Shown: one piece after another, positions 1-6,536 of the stretch
How positions within the stretch are numbered: the first letter of the stretch is position 1
Layout: every line of letters begins with the position of its first letter
DNA from: Patescibacteria group bacterium
GTDB taxonomy: Bacteria; Patescibacteriota; Minisyncoccia; Portnoybacterales; GWB1-42-6
DNA: 20,737 bases
NCBI GenBank assembly: GCA_018818145.1
Contig: JAHIST010000090.1
Location: 1-20,737 of the forward strand
Direction of reading: 5' to 3'
Notes under the pieces: model-generated
Seen by the model: only the letters and a program-made list of their open reading frames with translations
Told to the model about the DNA's origin: nothing
Database searches by the model: none
Made by a program: the position numbers and the translations under genes

Positions 1-2
1 CT

Positions 3-203
3 CGGGCTAATAAAATGCAGCTTAAGCTTGAAACAAAAAATCAGGCGCTGGCAAAACTTTTTGACAGCTGGGAGAAATTTATTGGCAAAGAAACTTTGGC
101 TAAAAAATTTGAGCCGGGCAAGCGCGAGGTGAAATTTGATTTGGGAAAAGAGTTGGTGGTTGAGGGAGAAAAAATTAAAGCGGCGATAAAGAAGATTTTG
201 TAG
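3..203 (+). CDS. C-terminal end of an unidentified protein (5' end outside window)
   Basis: The reading frame is open from the window edge to a TAG at 201-203. An internal ATG at 15 would give 62 residues, but no SD precedes it and the frame continues upstream through Arg-Ala-Asn-Lys. It is therefore more likely the tail of a larger gene. The visible part is very rich in Lys and Glu (…KREVKFDLGKELVVEGEKIKAAIKKIL) and is predicted helical/strand mixed with no membrane segment. I do not recognise the family. A palindromic repeat starts five bases after the stop. Confidence 0.55.
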   Translation, partial: RANKMQLKLETKNQALAKLFDSWEKFIGKETLAKKFEPGKREVKFDLGKELVVEGEKIKAAIKKIL

Positions 204-207
204 CAGC

Positions 208-355
208 GTCATTGCGAGGAGCCCCGCATTTTGCGGGGCGACGTGGCAATCCCGGCCAATTACCGCTATTCACTCGCCTTGCCGAAGCCTCCGGCGAAGC
301 GCAGGCGGGATTGCTTCGCCCCTCACTTGCACGCAAGTGAGGGGCTCGCAAAGAC
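208..355. repeat. Dispersed imperfect palindromic repeat (GTCATTGCGAG type)
   Basis: The element begins with GTCATTGCGAGGAGCCCC and ends with GGGGCTCGCAAAGAC, which is close to its reverse complement. Inside are shorter stems, CCCCGC/GCGGGG near 222-239 and CCTCACTTGC/GCAAGTGAGG near 321-341, and the typical GGCAATCCC…GGGATTGCTTCG pair. This kind of element is scattered through many bacterial genomes as a non-coding, probably mobile or structural repeat. The right end has drifted (CAAAGAC instead of CAATGAC). It lies between the upstream gene and recO and is not coding, although a frame stays open through it into recO. Confidence 0.8.
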
Positions 356-362
356 ATCTAAA

Positions 363-902
363 ATGAACAAGCTCCCCATTTACAAAACCGAAGGTATAAT
401 TTTAAAATCAGCCGATCTGGGGCAACTGGATCGGCTGTTGACTATTTATACGGCCGGTTATGGAAAAATTTTGGCGCGGGCAATTTCGGTTCGCAAAAAA
501 GAATCAAAACTGCGGGGATATTTGGAGCCCTTCACGCACGCCAAGTTTTTGCTGGCCAAGAGCAGAACAATAGATATAGTGACCGATGTGGAAGCAATAG
601 ACAGTTTTTCTTATTTGCATAAAAATCTGGAATCGCTGGCTTACGCTTATTATTTTTCCGAGCTCGTAGATAAGCTTGTTGTCGCGCCCGAGCGCGACAT
701 AAAAATTTGGGCGCTGCTCAAAAGGGCGATGGGAGTACTGAATGAACGGAGGACAGACCTCCGTAAAGTTAGAACAGCTTTTGAAGAAAAACTTCTGGAA
801 TTTCTAGGCCATGGCATTCCCAAGAACAAAACAGCCCTTGAAATAATTCAAGGGCTGGCGGAGGAAGAGATAATATCTGAAAAATTTTTAAAAGCTCTTT
901 GA
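363..902 (+). CDS. recO: DNA repair protein RecO (short form)
   Basis: RecO loads RecA and anneals single-stranded DNA in the RecFOR gap-repair pathway. The N-terminus (YKTEGIILKSADLGQLDRLL…YGKILARAISVRK) is the typical RecO OB-fold opening, followed by the helical domain (LAYAYYFSELVDKLV). The protein is 179 residues, against about 240 in the classical family. The C-terminal part, which in many RecO proteins carries a CxxC…CxxC zinc finger, is absent. I chose ATG 363 because the frame can extend to 231 only by translating the upstream palindromic repeat, and the family homology begins right after 363. There is no SD. The stop abuts the converging gene with no gap. Confidence 0.85.
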   Translation: MNKLPIYKTEGIILKSADLGQLDRLLTIYTAGYGKILARAISVRKKESKLRGYLEPFTHAKFLLAKSRTIDIVTDVEAIDSFSYLHKNLESLAYAYYFSELVDKLVVAPERDIKIWALLKRAMGVLNERRTDLRKVRTAFEEKLLEFLGHGIPKNKTALEIIQGLAEEEIISEKFLKAL

Positions 903-1295
903 TTATTTTTTCATATTCCTGTTTTTCATTACAGATTTTCTGACTTCGAGTACCTTTGCTTCTCTAATCAGGCTTTGCAGATATTGGAATATTTCCGGAT
1001 ACCCTCCTAAAATTTTTTTAGTCATTTCATCAATGGCGCGTTCAATTTTAGGATCATTGCAGATAAAATTGCTTTTGTGTCGGAAATCAGGATAATCATG
1101 AAGAACTTCATGCAAAAGAGAAAAAATTTGTTCGTATTCGTTCGGATGCTTGTCCCCGTTAATATGGCAAATAAAAAAAGAATTTTCGTCAGCAAGGTCC
1201 CCAAGGCTACCGGCAACCATGCCAATTCCTGTTTCAAAATAAACATGTTTGGCTTTTACATTTTTAATCAGTTTCCAAACTAGATCAATTTGCAT
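903..1295 (-). CDS. Small HExxH protein, ImmA/IrrE-like metallopeptidase candidate
   Basis: This is a 130-residue protein with HEVLH at residues 62-66, a classical zinc-binding HExxH motif. It is followed about 19 residues later by an acidic helix (IERAIDEMTKKIL) that could supply the third ligand, as E-x-x-A-D does in ImmA/IrrE-type gluzincins. The region around residues 40-45 (FFICHIN) looks like the edge strand before the active helix. There is no signal peptide or membrane segment. The start is well supported by AAAGGAGG five bases before the ATG, a strong SD that the neighbouring housekeeping genes lack. It converges on recO with zero spacing and lies 21 bp downstream of proS on the same strand, so read-through from proS is possible. 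No XRE regulator is adjacent. The family assignment is an inference. Confidence 0.6.
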   Translation of the reverse strand: MQIDLVWKLIKNVKAKHVYFETGIGMVAGSLGDLADENSFFICHINGDKHPNEYEQIFSLLHEVLHDYPDFRHKSNFICNDPKIERAIDEMTKKILGGYPEIFQYLQSLIREAKVLEVRKSVMKNRNMKK

Positions 1296-1316
1296 CGTAT
1301 CCTCCTTTTAAGGAAC

Positions 1317-2543
1317 TTACAATTCGGAAATTTTGATCAATTTCGCTTCCTTCTTGTTCCGTTTTTTGATTTCAACCGAGTTTTCTTTTAGGGTTTTTTC
1401 ACTTATAACTAAACGATGGGGAATGCCAATTAAATCCGCTTCGGCGAATTTTTCTCCGGCGGAAAGCTCGCGGTCGTCGTACAACGGCTCAACGCGTTGA
1501 GCCGTTAACTTTTCATAGAGCTCGTCTGCCGCTTTTTTAATTTCCGCGTTTTCGCCCAGCGCCAGCAAATGATATTTAAAAGGCGCCACGGATTCGGGCC
1601 AGATAATTCCTTTGTCATCGTGCGATATTTCAACGATAGTTCCCATCAGGCGTGTGGGGCCCACGCCGTAACAGCCCATAATTACGTTTTTTTCCCGGCC
1701 ATCTCGGTCTTTAAATTTCAAATCAAAAGGCGCTGAATACTTTGTCCCGAGTTTGAAAATATTGCCGACTTCCGCTGTCTTGGCTTTGGCAAATTCCATA
1801 CCCGAGCAGGCCGGGCAGGCAGGCGTGGCGTTTTTGATTTCCGAGTTAATCGCCAGATTTTTGCAGTTTTGGCAGATAAATATGGTGTCTTCACCGGCTT
1901 CGCAGACAGTCTGGAATTCATGCGAGAACTGGGAAAAAGTGCCGCCCGAAGCCAAAGTCAGATAAGTTTTATCGCGTAGCCCGCAGCGCTCAAAAATTTT
2001 AAAATAAACAGTGGTCATTTTTTGATAATAATTATCCAGGTCTTGCGCGCTGGCGTGAAAAGAGTAAAGGTCTTTCATCAAAAATTCGCGCGTGCGCAGG
2101 AGCCCCGACTTGGCGCGTGGCTCGTCGCGGAATTTGGTCTGAATCTGGAAAAGATAAGCCGGCAAGTCTTTGTAGGAAAAAACGAATTTTTTGGCTAGCG
2201 GCGCCACGACTTCTTCGTGCGTCGGCCCCAGCGCGAAATCTTTTTCGCCGGCAATTTTTAGTTTTATCAGCGCCTCAAAATTTTCCCAGCGGCCGGTCTG
2301 CTCCCAGTTTTCGCGGGGGTGCATGACAGGCATTAAAATTTCCTGCCCGTCAGCGGCCAGCATTTCTTCACGGATGATATTTTCAATTTTGCGCAGGACG
2401 CGCAAGCCCAGCGGCAAATATGAATAAACGCCGGCCGCCAGCTTATCAATAAACCCCGCGCGGGTCAGCAAAATGGCATTAACGCTTTGTTCGTCCTTAG
2501 GTGCTTCGCGCAAAGTTTTGGTGGCGAGTTGGGATTGACGCAT
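1317..2543 (-). CDS. proS: Prolyl-tRNA synthetase, short form without the editing insertion
   Basis: Class II aminoacyl-tRNA synthetase that charges tRNA-Pro in the cytoplasm. It has the N-terminal RQSQLATKTLREAPKDEQSVNA stretch, the motif-2 region FRDEPRAKSGLLRTREFLMKD, the motif-3-like GCYGVGPTRLMGTI, and a C-terminal anticodon-binding domain (VEPLYDDRELSAGEKFAEADLIGIPHRLVI). At 408 residues it is much shorter than the roughly 570-residue bacterial enzyme. The Ala-tRNA editing (INS) domain between motifs 2 and 3 is replaced by a short segment with a C4 zinc-ribbon-like pattern (CQNC…CPAC, about residues 225-246). This slim form is common in reduced genomes. No SD is seen before the ATG. Confidence 0.95.
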   Translation of the reverse strand: MRQSQLATKTLREAPKDEQSVNAILLTRAGFIDKLAAGVYSYLPLGLRVLRKIENIIREEMLAADGQEILMPVMHPRENWEQTGRWENFEALIKLKIAGEKDFALGPTHEEVVAPLAKKFVFSYKDLPAYLFQIQTKFRDEPRAKSGLLRTREFLMKDLYSFHASAQDLDNYYQKMTTVYFKIFERCGLRDKTYLTLASGGTFSQFSHEFQTVCEAGEDTIFICQNCKNLAINSEIKNATPACPACSGMEFAKAKTAEVGNIFKLGTKYSAPFDLKFKDRDGREKNVIMGCYGVGPTRLMGTIVEISHDDKGIIWPESVAPFKYHLLALGENAEIKKAADELYEKLTAQRVEPLYDDRELSAGEKFAEADLIGIPHRLVISEKTLKENSVEIKKRNKKEAKLIKISEL

Positions 2544-2567
2544 GGAAAATTGGAGAAAGTCTTTCTT

Positions 2568-2652
2568 GTCATTCCCGCGAAAGCGGGAATCCAGAAAATA
2601 GTCATCCTGAAACTAGTTCAGGATCTGGATTCCGGGTCAAGCCCGGAATGAC
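2568..2652. repeat. Dispersed inverted-repeat element (GTCATTCCCGCGAAAGCGGGAATCC type)
   Basis: The ends GTCATTCC…GGAATCCAG and CTGGATTCC…GGAATGAC are reverse complements. Three internal hairpins follow each other: ATTCCCGC/GCGGGAAT, ATCCTGAA/TTCAGGAT and ATTCCGGG/CCCGGAAT. Similar non-autonomous elements occur in many bacterial genomes. It sits between the divergent proS and trpS genes, upstream of the trpS promoter. Confidence 0.8.
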
Positions 2653-2697
2653 AGGACCTCTATTATCTTTACTTTAATATACTCCAAAGTTTTTGTT

Positions 2698-2726
2698 TTG
2701 ACAACGACCCATTTTTGAATTAAAAT
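2698..2726 (+). promoter_or_regulatory. trpS promoter, TTGACA-N17-TAAAAT
   Basis: A perfect -35 box TTGACA at 2698-2703 is followed by 17 bp and TAAAAT at 2721-2726. The predicted start of transcription is near 2733, leaving a leader of only about 13 nt before the trpS ATG, with no SD. Confidence 0.75.
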
Positions 2727-2745
2727 TGAGTCAATAAGCAAATAT

Positions 2746-3753
2746 ATGGCAAAAGAACAAAAAAAGATAATTCTTACCGGCGATCGGCCGACCGGACCCC
2801 TGCATTTAGGGCATTATATCGGCTCGCTCAAAAACCGCGTCAAACTGCAAAACGAATATGAGCAGTATATTATTATTGCCGACTTGCAGGCTTTAACCGA
2901 CAACGCGGAAAATCCCGAAAAAGTGCAAAAAAATGTTATTGAGCTGGGCCTGGATTATTTATCGGTTGGCATTGACCCTAAAGTCAGCACTATCTTTATT
3001 CAGTCGCTGATACCGGCGCTCTCGGAATTAACTATGTATTATTTGAATTTGGTGACCGTGGCGCAGCTGGAGCGCAACCCGACCGTGAAAGATGAAATGA
3101 GGCAAAAGGGCTTTGGCAATCGGGTCCCGGCCGGATTTTTTATTTATCCCATAAGCCAGGTGGCAGACATTACTGCTTTTAAGGCTAATTTGGTGCCGGT
3201 GGGGGCGGACCAGGTACCAATGATTGAACAAACCAATGAAGTGGTACGCGCTTTTAACCGAATTTATAAAACTAATGTTTTGATTGAAACAGCGGCTTTG
3301 GTTTCGGACGTGCCGCGGCTTTCCGGTCTAGACGGAAAGGCAAAGATGAGCAAGTCGCTGGAAAACTGCATTTATCTTTCCGACACTCCCGATGTTGTGA
3401 AAGAGAAGGTTTTGCGTATGTACACTGATCCCGGTCACGTGCACGTCAAGGACCCGGGCAAAATTGAAGGCAATGTCGTTTTTGAATATCTTGATGCTTT
3501 TGATTTAGAGAAAAAGAAAGTAGCGGAACTTAAGGAAAATTATCAGCGCGGCGGCTTGGGCGACATTAAAGCCAAAGAATACCTTTTTGAAGTATTGGAA
3601 GATTTACTGGCGCCTATCAGAGAGAAACGGAAAGAATTTGCCAAAGACCCGGCGCAGATAATGAAGATTATTAAAAAAGGAACTGCTAAGGCTAATGAGA
3701 AGGCCAGCCAGACTTTGAAAGAAGTCAAAGAGGCGATGGGGTTGGTTTACTAA
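2746..3753 (+). CDS. trpS: Tryptophanyl-tRNA synthetase
   Basis: Class I synthetase that charges tRNA-Trp. Visible hallmarks are GDRPTGPLHLGHYIGS at residues 12-27, with HLGH (20-23) as the HIGH motif, and KMSKS at residues 200-204, preceded by the family's SGLDGKA. The stretch VTVAQLERNPTVKDEM and the VGADQVPMIEQTNEV substrate region are also typical. At 335 residues the length is normal. The ATG at 2746 fits the promoter just upstream and the usual TrpRS N-terminus. It is a monocistronic unit that ends at a strong bidirectional hairpin. Confidence 0.96.
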   Translation: MAKEQKKIILTGDRPTGPLHLGHYIGSLKNRVKLQNEYEQYIIIADLQALTDNAENPEKVQKNVIELGLDYLSVGIDPKVSTIFIQSLIPALSELTMYYLNLVTVAQLERNPTVKDEMRQKGFGNRVPAGFFIYPISQVADITAFKANLVPVGADQVPMIEQTNEVVRAFNRIYKTNVLIETAALVSDVPRLSGLDGKAKMSKSLENCIYLSDTPDVVKEKVLRMYTDPGHVHVKDPGKIEGNVVFEYLDAFDLEKKKVAELKENYQRGGLGDIKAKEYLFEVLEDLLAPIREKRKEFAKDPAQIMKIIKKGTAKANEKASQTLKEVKEAMGLVY

Positions 3754-3765
3754 AATATCTGAAAT

Positions 3766-3793
3766 AAAAAAACGCCTGGATGAGCGTTTTTTT
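3766..3793. terminator. Bidirectional terminator between trpS and the TrmB-type gene
   Basis: A perfect 10-bp stem, A7CGC (3766-3775) against GCGT7 (3784-3793), encloses an 8-nt loop. It carries a T tract on either strand and lies between two converging genes, so it can serve both. Confidence 0.85.
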
Positions 3794-3807
3794 ATTTTAC
3801 GTTTTGA

Positions 3808-4473
3808 TTACAGCGCCAATGTTTTAATTAACTCCACCATTTCTTTATTGATAATTAGCAGCGCGGAGAGTTTTTCGGAAGAGGGGAGGTAAATCAGTTT
3901 ATCATAAATTATGAGCGTTCCGCGAAAAGATTTTTTAGGTCTGATTTCAGAAACTTTAATTTCACCCAGCCGTTTTTTTATTTCGGGCAGTTTTTCCCGC
4001 CAGGGTTTTAACGTTTCAGAAGAGCCGCTTAAAAAGAAAATTTCTCCGGTCTGGCTTTGCGAAAAATCGTCCAGCAGCAGTTTTAATCCTTCTTTGCCCT
4101 CATAAGCCCGGATTTCGTTTTGGCCGGCCAGATAATATCGCGACTGCAGGGCGGAAATCATGCGGATAAATTCACGTTCTTTTTCCTCAATTTCTTTTTT
4201 TTGCACCCGCAGGAGCCCCAGCAGGGCGTCGGGCGATTCGGCCGTAAAAAATGTTTTTTCGCCCTTGATAACCCCTTTTTTTTTAATTTCCCGCATCAGG
4301 CCTTTTTTGATTAGGCCGCGGATAACCTCATAAGCCGTGGGCCGGGAAATTTCAGCAGATTGCGCGATTTTTTGCACCGGGCTAAAGCCCAATTCCAAAG
4401 CGGCCAGATAGACGCTGACCTCTTTTGGCTTTAACCCCAATTTTCTCAATTCCAAATTGATAATGTCGCTCAT
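3808..4473 (-). CDS. TrmB-type winged-helix transcriptional regulator
   Basis: A 221-residue protein. Residues 1-70 form a winged helix of the TrmB kind (LRKLGLKPKEVSVYLAALELG…ISRPTAYEVIRGLIKKGLM). A Lys/Glu-rich coiled helix (LRVQKKEIEEKEREFIRMI) follows as the dimerisation linker. The C-terminal half (residues 120-221) resembles the PLD-like/ligand domain often paired with it (GEIFFLSGSSETLKPW…RGTLIIYDKLIYLPS). Such proteins are common in archaea and CPR and often control sugar or energy genes; the target here is unknown. The ATG lies exactly 6 nt after a TAAAAT -10 box, predicting a leaderless mRNA and fixing the start. A perfect palindrome inside the promoter suggests autoregulation. Confidence 0.85.
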   Translation of the reverse strand: MSDIINLELRKLGLKPKEVSVYLAALELGFSPVQKIAQSAEISRPTAYEVIRGLIKKGLMREIKKKGVIKGEKTFFTAESPDALLGLLRVQKKEIEEKEREFIRMISALQSRYYLAGQNEIRAYEGKEGLKLLLDDFSQSQTGEIFFLSGSSETLKPWREKLPEIKKRLGEIKVSEIRPKKSFRGTLIIYDKLIYLPSSEKLSALLIINKEMVELIKTLAL

Positions 4474-4479
4474 GACAGT

Positions 4480-4508
4480 ATTTTAGCGCTAAAGTAAAAC
4501 TTTGTCAA
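4480..4508 (-). promoter_or_regulatory. Promoter and likely operator of the TrmB-type regulator
   Basis: Read on the minus strand, TTGACA (4508-4503), a 17-bp spacer and TAAAAT (4485-4480) form a near-consensus promoter, with the ATG 6 nt further on. The 12-bp perfect palindrome TTTAGCGCTAAA (4482-4493) overlaps the -10 and spacer. Two further inverted repeats lie upstream: AAAGT-AAA-ACTTT at 4491-4503 and AACTTT-AA-AAAGTT at 4531-4544. A repressor bound there would block transcription. Confidence 0.65.
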
Positions 4509-4618
4509 ATTTTATTTTACAAAATTTATCAACTTTAAAAAGTTTACTAAAGATTACAAGAGGCATTTTTTATTTGATTTTTTACTATGAATATGATGAA
4601 ATAAAGCTGTCATTTAGT

Positions 4619-4676
4619 TGTGGCGCAAAAGTAGTGCGAGTCTTCTAAGAAGATTTAGCCAGAGTTTAAATCCACG
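4619..4676 (+). other. Multi-hairpin leader upstream of the APH-like gene
   Basis: A closing stem TGTGG/CCACG (4619-4623 with 4672-4676, one G·U pair) can enclose three short hairpins: CGCA/TGCG (4624-4638), TCTTCT/AGAAGA (4641-4653) and GATTTA/TAAATC (4652-4672, overlapping neighbouring stems slightly). It resembles a small cloverleaf but fails as a tRNA: there is no 7-nt anticodon loop, T arm or acceptor stem. It may be a 5'-UTR structure or chance folding. Confidence 0.25.
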
Positions 4677-4690
4677 CAGCCAAACAAAAA

Positions 4691-5665
4691 ATGCTGACTT
4701 ATCAGAAAATTCCCGGAGTCGCTTTGCGCAAAATTTTTGCTCATTTTGAGTTGGGAAAAATTTTGAAAACGGAATCATTGGCGACGAGCGGTAATATTTC
4801 CTACCTTGTTAAAACAGCTAATAAAACTTATTTTTTGCGTCTTTGCCCTTTGGGCCCGCGCTGGCGCAGCCAGGGAGAAATTAGTGCCGAAATTGAGCTG
4901 CTGCATTATCTAAAAAAGAATAATTTTCCCGTTATCGTTCCCATTAAATCAAAAGACAACCAAGAGGTTATTTCTTGGAAGAATCACTATGGCTATTTAA
5001 GAGAATTTACAAAGGCAAAAGCAAAATTGAACCCATCTCTTTTGGAAATAGAAAAGTTTGGCGAAACTTTAGGTTGGTTTCATTCTTTGGTTGAAAATTA
5101 TAAAACCAAGAAACGGCGTCAACATAGTTTTGATTTAGCCGAGACGCAGAAATATTTTAAACAAAAGAAAAATAAAATTTTAAAAAGCAATTTTAAAAAT
5201 AAAAAAGATTTTGTAGAGCGATACGAAAAAGAAATTTTTACTTTGAATTTTCCAGCCAGTTTGCCTTGCGGCATGATTCACGAAGATTTGGGCCGGCGGC
5301 ACGTGCTTTGGCAGGGGAGTAAAATTGCCGCTGTTGTGGATTTTGATCGGAGTTATTTCGGACAGTTGATACTGGACCTGGGCGAAGCCATTCGCGGCTG
5401 GTGTTTTGTTGATGGTTGGCAAAAATGGAGCAAAGAGAATTTTACAGCGCTAGCTGAAGGATATCAGAGAAGACGCAAGCTGACTGATTTGGAAAAACAT
5501 TATTTATCTGATGCGATAAAATTCGGCATATTGGAAAGGGCGTTGGCCTTTTGTCAGCGATTCGTTGAAGTGACGCAAGACAGCGAAGACCAAAAATTTG
5601 CGCTGAATAGCGTTTTTAGGCAAATAGACTTAGTGTCAAAAGAAAAAGCCGCCCAATCTTTTTAA
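4691..5665 (+). CDS. APH/homoserine-kinase-II-like phosphotransferase with altered catalytic loop
   Basis: A 324-residue protein of the aminoglycoside phosphotransferase/homoserine kinase II fold. The N-lobe has the expected strands (GNISYLVKTANKTYFLRLCP) with a candidate ATP-binding Lys/Arg and the Glu of the αC-like helix (QGEISAEIELLHYLKKN). The catalytic loop is IHEDLGRRHVLW: H197 and D199 are kept, but the Asn normally five residues after the Asp is His204. The metal-binding DFG-like motif is VVDFDRS (D217, D219). The substrate is not evident; relatives act on amino alcohols, sugars, choline or drugs. No SD; ATG 4691 is the first good start. It converges on the P-loop kinase gene with a shared terminator. 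Membership of the fold is confident, activity is not. Confidence 0.75.
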   Translation: MLTYQKIPGVALRKIFAHFELGKILKTESLATSGNISYLVKTANKTYFLRLCPLGPRWRSQGEISAEIELLHYLKKNNFPVIVPIKSKDNQEVISWKNHYGYLREFTKAKAKLNPSLLEIEKFGETLGWFHSLVENYKTKKRRQHSFDLAETQKYFKQKKNKILKSNFKNKKDFVERYEKEIFTLNFPASLPCGMIHEDLGRRHVLWQGSKIAAVVDFDRSYFGQLILDLGEAIRGWCFVDGWQKWSKENFTALAEGYQRRRKLTDLEKHYLSDAIKFGILERALAFCQRFVEVTQDSEDQKFALNSVFRQIDLVSKEKAAQSF

Positions 5666-5686
5666 TTTAAAAACAGATTGAGCGGC
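5648..5686. terminator. Bidirectional terminator overlapping the 3' end of the APH-like gene
   Basis: GCCGCCCAATCT (5648-5659) pairs with AGATTGAGCGGC (5675-5686), 11 of 12 positions, around an A/T-rich loop with T and A runs. It sits between converging genes and includes the last codons of the upstream one. Confidence 0.6.
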
Positions 5687-5688
5687 GG

Positions 5689-6240
5689 TTAGAGTAAAAT
5701 TTTGAATCGCGGACCGTTTTTAGCCCGGCGGGATTCGACGATTTTGTGGTTTAAGGAGCTGATTGTTGTCAGGTCTGCCCGAATCCATTTTTTTCGATTG
5801 GCCATATCTCGCAAGAATGCTTTTATGATTGGCCAAAGATTACGCCAGTCTTTGGGCTTACCGGTGCCCTTCCAACCAATCGGCTCTGGCTCCCAAGAAT
5901 ATAAACCAAATTGATACCATTTGATCATTCTCGGCAGCCAGAAAATAAGATGGGGCAAAAGCGCGGGCCTAAGGTAGAATATTAGATCATATTCTTCTAT
6001 CGGCAGATGGGCCTTCTCGCGGATAGGCCCGTAAATATCTTCAATAATATAAATAACGCTATTCACAAAGGCCTTTGGTAATTGCATTATGCAATCCGCA
6101 TCGGCCGGATGCCGCAATTCTATGAACCTGTCCGCGTCAAAATGCTCTACGCGGAAACCCATGTTGCGCAATTCCTTGACTAACTTCCGACGAAACGTGC
6201 TCTTGCCGGTGATGCCTATTCCCGTTACCAAAATTTTCAA
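5689..6240 (-). CDS. Small P-loop kinase-like protein
   Basis: The protein opens with a Walker A motif, LVTGIGITGKSTFRRKL, followed by a helix and an HFDADRF segment like the acceptor-site strand of adenylate, APS and other small-molecule kinases. The middle (PIEEYDLIFYLRPALLPHLIFWLPRMIKWYQFGLYSWEPEPIGWKGTGKP) is aromatic and Trp-rich, unusual for a simple kinase. A Walker-B-like strand is EYDLIFYL. The longest frame starts with GTG at 6249, but GAAAGGG abuts that codon. TTG at 6240 lies about 8 nt after the same SD and is the better start (184 versus 187 codons). The substrate is unknown; nucleotide or metabolite phosphorylation is an inference from the fold. Confidence 0.65.
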   Translation of the reverse strand: MKILVTGIGITGKSTFRRKLVKELRNMGFRVEHFDADRFIELRHPADADCIMQLPKAFVNSVIYIIEDIYGPIREKAHLPIEEYDLIFYLRPALLPHLIFWLPRMIKWYQFGLYSWEPEPIGWKGTGKPKDWRNLWPIIKAFLRDMANRKKWIRADLTTISSLNHKIVESRRAKNGPRFKILL

Positions 6241-6308
6241 TTTTCTCACCCCTTTCAGCTATATTTCCGTATAAATGTTAAAAAACTAACCAAAAACCCT
6301 AATATATC

Positions 6309-6337
6309 AGCCTAACACAAAAGATAATATGTGTCAA
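6309..6337 (-). promoter_or_regulatory. Possible promoter of the P-loop kinase gene
   Basis: On the minus strand TTGACA (6337-6332) is perfect and is followed after 17 bp by TAGGCT (6314-6309), a weak -10. The leader to the TTG start would be about 60 nt. The rest of the 6250-6536 gap, which separates divergent genes, shows nothing else except the plus-strand extended -10. Confidence 0.35.
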
Positions 6338-6464
6338 TGATAAGTAGCAAAACATAGCGTGACATTCCTAATGTTTAAAATATAACCGCAATTTTTGGGA
6401 AATGTAGAGCGCGAGAGAAAGGAGGAAATAACGAGATACTCGGCTGGATTTTTCAGCTATTTTT

Positions 6465-6473
6465 TGGTATAAT
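6465..6473 (+). promoter_or_regulatory. Extended -10 promoter (TGGTATAAT) of the AbiEii/DUF6922 pair
   Basis: TGnTATAAT is an extended -10 element that can work without a good -35; the -35 position holds only TGGATT. Transcription would start near 6480, giving a leader of about 57 nt before the ATG at 6537. Confidence 0.55.
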
Positions 6474-6536
6474 GGAAGTGGGCTTGTTATGGCTGACGTG
6501 AAGTTTTCCATTTGAACAAATAAATTTTTTAAAAAG

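Noticed and set aside
231..362. Extension of recO to ATG 231
   Set aside because: The added residues are a translation of the palindromic repeat and do not resemble RecO.
4606..4686. Possible tRNA gene with a TTCTAA-like anticodon loop
   Set aside because: No 7-bp acceptor stem, no 7-nt anticodon loop and no T arm; only small hairpins remain. No other tRNA or rRNA was found.
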